6,632 nucleotides of DNA from an uncultured Bacteriovorax sp. Its GTDB lineage: Bacteria > Bdellovibrionota > Bacteriovoracia > Bacteriovoracales > Bacteriovoracaceae. Shown here piece by piece: positions 1 to 4,883 of the stretch. Where the stretch lies: positions 1 to 6,632 of the forward strand of contig CALUDF010000183.1 of NCBI GenBank assembly GCA_943914745.1. Reading direction: 5' to 3'. The position numbers were made by a program, and so were the translations under genes. The first letter of the stretch is position 1, and each line of letters opens with the position of its first letter. The notes below the pieces were generated by a model, which was not told where the DNA came from, did no database searches, and was given only the letters and a program-made list of their open reading frames with translations.

Positions 1-172
1 CCTTAGCAGCAGGAGCTTCTTTAGAATCGCGCCCCAAATAATTTGATTTCTCACCTTCAGCAAGACCAGCATTTGGCGCCTCTGGCGTCTTCCATTTCGC
101 TGTAGAATCTTCAATCGCCGCGCATGAAGCGAGCATCGTTAAAAGCATAAGTGCACTTAGCAATCTTTTCAT
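1..172 (-). CDS. Small lipoprotein, N-terminal part only (runs off the left edge)
   Basis: Fifty-seven codons from an ATG at 172 remain open to the window edge, so the C-terminus is missing. The N-terminus MKRLLSALMLLTMLASC is a clear lipoprotein signal peptide: two basic residues, a hydrophobic core, and the lipobox L-A-S-C with the acylated Cys at residue 17. Residue +2 is Ala, not Asp, which under the classical rule favours outer-membrane delivery. The visible mature part is polar and rich in Ala, Pro, Glu and Lys (AAIEDSTAKWKTPEAPNAG), resembling an unstructured tether; I recognise no domain. The start is secured by AAGGAGT five bases upstream. It lies 33 bp downstream of the DUF3750 gene on the same strand with no terminator between, so an operon is plausible. 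The function is unknown. Confidence 0.75.
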   Translation of the reverse strand, partial: MKRLLSALMLLTMLASCAAIEDSTAKWKTPEAPNAGLAEGEKSNYLGRDSKEAPAAK

Positions 173-177
173 TTTTT

Positions 178-184
178 ACTCCTT
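178..184 (-). promoter_or_regulatory. Strong Shine-Dalgarno of the small lipoprotein gene
   Basis: On the minus strand AAGGAGT is followed by five A residues and then the ATG at 172. This is near-perfect complementarity to the 16S rRNA 3' end at normal spacing and fixes the start. It is notable because the two upstream genes on this strand have nothing comparable. Confidence 0.8.
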
Positions 185-205
185 AAAAAAAGATTATTTT
201 TTCTC

Positions 206-943
206 TTAATCAAAAACAGGTTTATCATCCATCCCCACTCTTCCAACAAAAGGAAATTTTAAAGCGGGTCTTAAAAAATCCACGCCAAAAGAGAGTCCGA
301 GCACATTGACTTCAATTCCTTCAGCAACTCCCAAAGTAAATCCCAAGGCCCCTAAAAGCGAAAATTGCACACCCGTATGGCTTTCTGACCATCCAACAGG
401 CTGGCCCTTATAGATCCAGTCTTTTCCAATCGCGTTTGTCGGTAGTTCAACCGTCATTCCATCTGTTGAACGAATGATGTGCGAGACGAATGTGTTGCTA
501 TTAGGTCCTGGCCACGCTCGGTATTGCCTAGGATAAGGATAATTTTTTACGGCCTCTTCAATGGCAGGAATCATTTTTTCAGCTTTAGGTCCAATGTAGC
601 TGGCGATCAATTCGGGCTTTGCTCCAAACCAATGGCGGTCTGGAATATCTTTTTCCACTCTCACAACAGGAAGGCCTCTTTGAGACCTCCATCCAATGAC
701 GTGGTAAGTGGTGTATTCTGAGGCATTTTTTTCTTTTGTCACAACCCAACTATGGACACTGAAATACCCGCGCCAACTTACGGTCTTGGCCGCATAAACT
801 TGCACGACCGCTTCTTTTTCGACGCTCGGAAGTGGGGCTATATGGGCACTTTCTTTAGTAGCGGTTCTCCAATCCGTCGTTTGGGCGCAAGAGAAAAATG
901 TCAAAGAGATTGTAAGAAACAACATCACGTTTATGCTTTTCAT
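206..943 (-). CDS. DUF3750 family lipoprotein
   Basis: This 245-residue protein matches the DUF3750 pattern as I remember it. Blocks in order: W-RGYFSVHSW (57-66), YHVIGWRS (80-87), PDRHWFGAKPEL (101-112), YRAWPGPNSNTF (141-152), AIGKDW (171-176), a Gly-rich hydrophobic stretch (about 190-220) and the ending ALKFPFVGRVG. The biochemical role of the family is not established. The N-terminus is a signal sequence ending in FFSC, with Cys19 as probable lipidation site; Phe at -3 is a poor lipobox residue, so ordinary secretion or membrane anchoring remains possible. Residue +2 is Ala, compatible with outer-membrane sorting. It follows the serine protease gene by 23 bp and precedes a small lipoprotein gene by 33 bp. 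There is no Shine-Dalgarno before the ATG at 943; a promoter-like pair sits immediately upstream. The family call is confident; any activity is inference. Confidence 0.9.
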   Translation of the reverse strand: MKSINVMLFLTISLTFFSCAQTTDWRTATKESAHIAPLPSVEKEAVVQVYAAKTVSWRGYFSVHSWVVTKEKNASEYTTYHVIGWRSQRGLPVVRVEKDIPDRHWFGAKPELIASYIGPKAEKMIPAIEEAVKNYPYPRQYRAWPGPNSNTFVSHIIRSTDGMTVELPTNAIGKDWIYKGQPVGWSESHTGVQFSLLGALGFTLGVAEGIEVNVLGLSFGVDFLRPALKFPFVGRVGMDDKPVFD

Positions 944-949
944 TTCACT

Positions 950-977
950 ATAATAGGCGATTTTTTTTATTTGGCAA
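950..977 (-). promoter_or_regulatory. Candidate promoter giving a leaderless DUF3750 transcript
   Basis: On the minus strand TTGCCA (972-977, five of six to TTGACA) is separated by 16 bp from TATTAT (950-955, five of six to TATAAT). Transcription about seven bases downstream would start at or next to the ATG at 943. The -35 box lies in the last codons of the protease gene. This is a consensus match only; AT-rich sequence produces such matches by chance. Confidence 0.35.
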
Positions 978-1752
978 AAGATGAATGAATGACAGTATTG
1001 TCTGAGTAACGATTAAGGTTTTTCCAAGCATTGATGAGATTATAATTTTTTGAATTGATAAAAACACCACCGTTTTTCTCTGGGCCACCAAAAGTGTGAA
1101 CGCCAATGACGTGGTTAAGTGAATCATCTTCTACAAAGAGAGCACTTCCCGACATCCCCCCGTAAGAGTCACAAAAATAGCTCATCAAGTTTCCAGTGAC
1201 GACTCCCGGGCAACTGACACTCCACTGCGTCCCAAATTCCTTGTCTCCAGGATAGCCAGTAAAAGTAATGGGGAAAACTAATCCTTCAGCACTCTCTTCT
1301 TTTGTCAGTGACCTAAAACCTGCCCAACCAATCTTTTCACCTAATGACTCTTCTAGTTCAACAACTGCAAAATCATATTCTTCTTTCACCGTTTGAATAT
1401 AATCTTTTAAAAGAAAAAACCTTTTGTAGGCAGATGAACCTAATCCTTGGTCATCTTTAGAAATTTTTCCGGCCACAAAAAGAAAGCCTTCACTCCACTC
1501 TTTCTTTTTAGCGTCGTACACGCAATGAGCAGCAGTCAAAACATGGCGAGGCCCAATGAGTATGCCTGTACAAGTGGCCTTGCTCTTTTCATCGAAAATG
1601 AGACCAATGACTTTATTCCTAAAATCTTTCAGGGAATCTACTTGCGCGCGCGCGAATTTGCCGTGGATGTTTTTCACATCGAGCTCAGGCAAAGCCCTAT
1701 CCTGGGCTTGCCCGGAGACTAAATAAAAGGCCAATAAAATAGTCATTAACAT
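967..1752 (-). CDS. Secreted trypsin-like / V8-like serine protease (S1 family)
   Basis: This 261-residue protein has a chymotrypsin-fold triad in order: His76 in LTAAHC, Asp127 in EYDFAVVEL, and nucleophile Ser201 in YGGMSGSALF. The G-x-S-G-S form and the downstream IGVHTFGG resemble glutamyl endopeptidases (S1B, V8 type); His219 may line the S1 pocket and favour Glu, which is inference. Likely disulfides are Cys61-Cys77 and Cys181-Cys194. The N-terminus is a short hydrophobic signal (cleavage plausible near SGQA/QD) lacking the usual basic n-region, which is odd. An in-frame stop ends at 1762, so the start can only be the ATG at 1752 or the second Met codon at 1746; neither has a Shine-Dalgarno. 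About 60 residues precede the His loop and may include a propeptide. Probably exported to the periplasm or outside; in a predator a role in prey digestion would be reasonable but is not shown. Confidence 0.92.
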   Translation of the reverse strand: MLMTILLAFYLVSGQAQDRALPELDVKNIHGKFARAQVDSLKDFRNKVIGLIFDEKSKATCTGILIGPRHVLTAAHCVYDAKKKEWSEGFLFVAGKISKDDQGLGSSAYKRFFLLKDYIQTVKEEYDFAVVELEESLGEKIGWAGFRSLTKEESAEGLVFPITFTGYPGDKEFGTQWSVSCPGVVTGNLMSYFCDSYGGMSGSALFVEDDSLNHVIGVHTFGGPEKNGGVFINSKNYNLINAWKNLNRYSDNTVIHSSFAK

Positions 1753-1761
1753 GTTAGATTT

Positions 1762-1790
1762 TTATTAATGGAAAAGATTTTAATTGCCAA
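1762..1790 (-). promoter_or_regulatory. Candidate promoter of the serine protease gene
   Basis: On the minus strand TTGGCA (1785-1790, five of six to consensus) is followed after 17 bp by TAATAA (1762-1767, a weak -10). The predicted start, near 1755, is about three bases ahead of the ATG at 1752, giving an almost leaderless mRNA in line with the missing Shine-Dalgarno. The -35 overlaps the candidate -35 of the divergent gene. Confidence 0.33.
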
Positions 1791-1813
1791 GCAGTATGTA
1801 ACTTCGCTAGAAG
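1784..1813 (+). promoter_or_regulatory. Candidate promoter of the exported nuclease-like gene
   Basis: TTGCCA (1784-1789) and TAGAAG (1808-1813, four of six to TATAAT) are 18 bp apart. A start about seven bases on falls within a few bases of the ATG at 1822, again with no Shine-Dalgarno (the preceding bases are AAGCCTAACCT). The -10 is weak. The -35 hexamer overlaps by five bases, on the opposite strand, with that proposed for the protease gene. Confidence 0.25.
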
Positions 1814-1821
1814 CCTAACCT

Positions 1822-2412
1822 ATGAAAATCTTAATCAAAACCACTATTTTTTGTTCACTTTTATTAACTGCAATTGCTTTTGCCAAAAGCCCGGTCAACT
1901 CCCAAGGAATTGAGGAGTATTTTGAAATCCTCTCTTATGACAAAGTCGACTTTGAGCAACAAGGGATGGTCTGCGAGCGCGTAGCCATCAGGGAAGTTGA
2001 ATCCCTTTACCCGTCGGCCAATTACGACATCGTCAACGGCATCCATTACGACGACAAAAACACGACGATTGGCGAGCTCGATGTCGTGATTTTTGATAAA
2101 TCAACTCAGAAAGTTGAAGCAGTAGCAGAAGTCAAATGCTGGAAGAGTTTCGGTGGCGCTCTAAAAAAAGCAAAAGAGCAGCGCATGCGTTTTTTAAACT
2201 ACATGAACCGCAACATCACCATTCTTGATAATGAAGGCAAACGTTATTCAAAAGACCTATTTAAAAACATTCAGAAGTTCTTCACTATTTCTCAGGCAGG
2301 TGGGGAGAATCAAGGTTTTGATTTCGAACTAAGCCTCACGCTCAAAGAACTCATGGCACTAAGAGGCCAGCTACTGGACTGTAAAGCTCAAGGACGTTGT
2401 CCAAGAAGATAA
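1822..2412 (+). CDS. Exported protein with a PD-(D/E)XK nuclease-like core
   Basis: This 196-residue protein is not recognised by name. Residues 1-21 form a Sec signal peptide (basic Lys2 and Lys6, hydrophobic core, A-F-A before Lys22). The mature part shows the order typical of PD-(D/E)XK enzymes: a helix with acidic residues (Glu52, Glu58, Glu60 in CERVAIREVES), then G84-E-L-D87-VVIFD, then E103-V-K105, then a helix with a Gln and basic residues (AKEQRMRF, 117-124). Asp87, Glu103 and Lys105 would be the metal-binding and catalytic residues, with Glu52 or Glu58 as a possible additional acidic residue. The spacing of 15 residues between Asp87 and Glu103 is within the normal range. Four Cys in the mature chain (51, 106, 187, 193) suit disulfides in an oxidising compartment. 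It is divergent from the protease gene and closed by a terminator, so probably monocistronic. Nuclease activity is inference; a non-catalytic fold member is the alternative. Confidence 0.8.
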   Translation: MKILIKTTIFCSLLLTAIAFAKSPVNSQGIEEYFEILSYDKVDFEQQGMVCERVAIREVESLYPSANYDIVNGIHYDDKNTTIGELDVVIFDKSTQKVEAVAEVKCWKSFGGALKKAKEQRMRFLNYMNRNITILDNEGKRYSKDLFKNIQKFFTISQAGGENQGFDFELSLTLKELMALRGQLLDCKAQGRCPRR

Positions 2413-2425
2413 ATCTTTCACTTGC

Positions 2426-2465
2426 GTGTGAAGATAAGAAAAAACTTATCTTCACACAGATTTTT
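2426..2465 (+). terminator. Rho-independent terminator after the nuclease-like gene
   Basis: A perfect 13-bp inverted repeat, GTGTGAAGATAAG (2426-2438) and CTTATCTTCACAC (2445-2457), encloses a loop of six A residues. It is followed by AGA and five T (2461-2465). It begins 13 bp after the stop codon and separates this gene from the antiporter gene. Confidence 0.85.
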
Positions 2466-2553
2466 ATCAGTCTTTTTTCTGACGCATTTAATATCACCAC
2501 TTTTCTTCTCATTTCTCCTTGCACTAACTCATTATGTATTGAAAAAAACACTC

Positions 2554-2578
2554 CTCTCATGTAGCGTTTTTATGAGAG
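2554..2578. repeat. Short inverted repeat upstream of the antiporter gene
   Basis: CTCTCAT (2554-2560) and ATGAGAG (2572-2578) form a perfect 7-bp inverted repeat around an 11-base spacer, 37 bp before the antiporter ATG. It could be an operator or a 5'-leader hairpin. The 203-bp gap holding it (2413-2615) otherwise contains the upstream terminator and no promoter I would call with confidence. Confidence 0.3.
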
Positions 2579-2615
2579 AAATCTCACTTACTATTTACTT
2601 CTAACAAAGACATTT

Positions 2616-4847
2616 ATGGCCCACTTACCAGATCTTATTCGCGACCTAGGTTTTATTCTCATCACTGCTGCTTTCGTTACTCTTTTATTTAAACGCCTCC
2701 GCCAACCGGTGGTCTTAGGTTATCTGATTGCAGGCTTTTTCCTGGGTCCAAATTTTCCTTTTTTCATCCACGTTCAAGACACGCAGTCTGTCCACATTTG
2801 GGCAGAAATCGGGGTGATCTTCCTGCTCTTTGGACTAGGGCTGGAATTTAGTTTTAAGAAACTCTCCCGAGTGGGAAAAAGTGCGGGGATCACCGCTTTT
2901 GTCGAAGCGGCCTTCATGTTGGGGATTGGTTTTCTCACGGGAAAAATGATTGGATGGAATAGCATTGATAGCCTCTATCTGGGAGGAATCCTCTCGATTT
3001 CTTCAACAACGATTATCGTTCGCGCCTTTGATGAACTGGGCTTAAAGGGAAAGAAATTCGTCTCCTTGGTTTTTGGTATTCTCATCGTTGAAGACCTTAT
3101 TGCCATTTTACTTCTGGTTCTCCTAACGACAGTTGCCGTCTCCAACTCCCTTTCCGGCTCAGAGCTTGCGACTGCGACTTTTAAACTCGGCTTCTTCCTG
3201 ACTCTTTGGTTTCTAGTTGGAATCTACGTTATCCCCAATCTCTTAAACGCCATTAGAAAACTCTTAACTCCAGAGACGACAGTCGTTCTTGCCCTGGCGC
3301 TTTGCTTGACCATGGTTATCGTTGCCACAAACGTTGGCTTCTCCGCTCCTCTTGGAGCGTTTATCATGGGGTCAATCCTTGCTGAGACAAAAGAAGGAAA
3401 AAACATTGAACACCTTATCAATCCGATAAAGGACCTCTTCTCAGCTGTCTTTTTCGTCTCAGTTGGTATGATGATTAATCCTGAGTCACTTTATCAATAC
3501 GCAGGGATTATTCTTCTCATCACCGTCATCACTATTATTGGAAAAATCTTTAGTACAACCATCGGTGCCCTTTTATCTGGTCAGTCGCTCAAGACATCCA
3601 TGCATGCCGGGCTAAGCTTGGCGCAAATCGGGGAATTCTCCTTCATCATCGCCACCCTGGGTCTGACTTTAAAAGTGACGAGTGAATTTCTCTACCCAAT
3701 TGCCGTCGCGGTATCGGCCATCACAACTTTCACGACGCCTTACCTCATCAAGAACTCTAATGCTCTTTATGAGTTGATCAGTCGAAAACTGCCTCAAGGA
3801 CTTAAAGACCAGCTCACTCATTACGAAACGACTTTTACTCATAAGAGCGAAGTCGGCGTCTACGGCCTTCTTTGGAGGGCCTACGGTATCCGCATTCTCC
3901 TCAACATCACAATCGTCATTGGGATCGCTCTTTTTACTGAACAGATTGTCTTAAATTATATTTTTGATTTCAACACTCACTCAAAAGATATTCCTGGAAT
4001 TGGGGCCATTATCTCCATTGTCCTTTCAGCACCTTTTTTATGGGCGATTATTTTTGGAGCCCCTGCCCAATCGTCATTAAGTAGCTCTACCGATGTCGCC
4101 AAGCTTAGAAACCTTCTTGTTGGCGTCACCATCACTCGCGTGATTTTAGGAATCACTTTGGTTCTGGGACTCATCAGTCGTTTTACGACAATGCACAGCT
4201 CTTATCTTTTTGCTTTCCTCATTATTCTGGCAGCGGCCATCGTCTTTAGAAATTTCATTGAGCCTTTTTACCGCTCCATTGAAGAGCGCTTTATGTACAA
4301 TCTCAATGAGAACGAAAGAGAAGAGCTCGCTCTTCAAAAAAAGAAGCCCGTTCTTGCTCCTTGGGATGCGGTGATGTCTGAGTTTGTCGTCTCCCCTAAT
4401 TCCATGATCGTCGGAAAATCACTGCAAGAATCAGAGCTCAAAGAAAAATTCGGTGTGACGATTGCGCTGATTGAAAGAGGACACAAAAAGATCATGGCCC
4501 CGGGAAGAGACACTCTTTTAATGCCATTTGATAAAGTGTTTTTAATTGGGACAGACACCGAGCTCACAGAAGCAAAACGTGTCATCGAAGCGGAGGGCAT
4601 TCTTGCTGAAGCCCCTGATCACGCAAGTTATGGGCTTGAGAGTTTTACTCTCTCTAAGCATTCTACTTATATTGAAAAGACCATTCGCGAGTGTGGGTTG
4701 CGTGAAAAAATCGAAGGGCTTATTGTCGGGCTTGAAAGAGATGGAAAGCGTTTTTTAAATCCTGACTCTGGAATGATTTTAAAAGCAGGAGATCTTCTTT
4801 GGGTCGTAGCAGACATCAAGCGTGTTAATCAAAATCTTAAAAGCTAG
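2616..4847 (+). CDS. CPA2-family cation:proton antiporter (Kef-type) with two C-terminal RCK_C domains
   Basis: This 743-residue inner-membrane protein is expected to exchange H+ for K+ or Na+. Residues 1-385 are the Na+/H+ exchanger core, about 12 hydrophobic segments, with the marks LGYLIAGFFLGP (34-45), SSTT (129-132), ion-site pair Glu159-Asp160 in IVEDLIAI, and PLGAFIMGSILAET. About four further membrane segments follow (roughly 420-550). Two RCK_C/TrkA_C-like domains end the protein: about 585-660 (MIVGKSLQESELKEKFGV...) and about 672-740 (IEKTIRECGLREKIEG...LKAGDLLWVVAD). No Rossmann RCK_N with a GxGxxG motif is visible, unlike KefB/KefC, so control is probably by a small ligand on RCK_C rather than NAD(H). 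Glu-Asp replaces the Gln-Asp of KefC. The start MAHLP is the first Met of the hydrophobic core; only a weak AAAGA precedes it. Transported ion and exact subtype are uncertain, so no gene symbol is given. Confidence 0.94.
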   Translation: MAHLPDLIRDLGFILITAAFVTLLFKRLRQPVVLGYLIAGFFLGPNFPFFIHVQDTQSVHIWAEIGVIFLLFGLGLEFSFKKLSRVGKSAGITAFVEAAFMLGIGFLTGKMIGWNSIDSLYLGGILSISSTTIIVRAFDELGLKGKKFVSLVFGILIVEDLIAILLLVLLTTVAVSNSLSGSELATATFKLGFFLTLWFLVGIYVIPNLLNAIRKLLTPETTVVLALALCLTMVIVATNVGFSAPLGAFIMGSILAETKEGKNIEHLINPIKDLFSAVFFVSVGMMINPESLYQYAGIILLITVITIIGKIFSTTIGALLSGQSLKTSMHAGLSLAQIGEFSFIIATLGLTLKVTSEFLYPIAVAVSAITTFTTPYLIKNSNALYELISRKLPQGLKDQLTHYETTFTHKSEVGVYGLLWRAYGIRILLNITIVIGIALFTEQIVLNYIFDFNTHSKDIPGIGAIISIVLSAPFLWAIIFGAPAQSSLSSSTDVAKLRNLLVGVTITRVILGITLVLGLISRFTTMHSSYLFAFLIILAAAIVFRNFIEPFYRSIEERFMYNLNENEREELALQKKKPVLAPWDAVMSEFVVSPNSMIVGKSLQESELKEKFGVTIALIERGHKKIMAPGRDTLLMPFDKVFLIGTDTELTEAKRVIEAEGILAEAPDHASYGLESFTLSKHSTYIEKTIRECGLREKIEGLIVGLERDGKRFLNPDSGMILKAGDLLWVVADIKRVNQNLKS

Positions 4848-4874
4848 AGGTCTTCCCTAACAAGAGAAGACCTC
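4847..4874 (-). terminator. Hairpin between the convergent antiporter and MCP genes
   Basis: GAGGTCTTC (4847-4855) and GAAGACCTC (4866-4874) make a 9-bp stem with a 10-base loop. Read on the minus strand it is followed by TAGCTTTT and, after AAGA, another TTTT, so it best serves the MCP transcript. On the plus strand the following bases are A-rich, so it is a poor intrinsic terminator for the antiporter gene. The first stem base is the last base of the antiporter stop codon. Confidence 0.65.
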
Positions 4875-4883
4875 CTAAAAAGA

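Noticed and set aside
961..968. Run of eight T at the end of the protease gene considered as a terminator tract
   Set aside because: On the minus strand it reads as A residues, and no hairpin precedes it in either direction.
479..988. Two plus-strand frames (479-721 and 752-988) antisense to the DUF3750 gene
   Set aside because: They lie opposite a well-conserved coding region, have no ribosome site and no recognisable product.
1644..1654. 11-base alternating GC tract in the protease gene
   Set aside because: It could suggest slippage or Z-DNA, but at 5.5 dinucleotide units it is too short, and it encodes an ordinary Phe-Ala-Arg-Ala-Gln stretch in an intact frame.
2351..2560. 69-codon minus-strand frame across the end of the nuclease-like gene
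   Set aside because: It crosses the terminator hairpin and the opposite coding end, has no ribosome site and no recognisable domain.
2422..2604. 60-codon plus-strand frame filling the gap before the antiporter gene
   Set aside because: It begins inside the region of the terminator stem after the nuclease-like gene, reads through the whole hairpin, and encodes a Phe/Leu/Ser-rich string with no ribosome site. It is best seen as chance.
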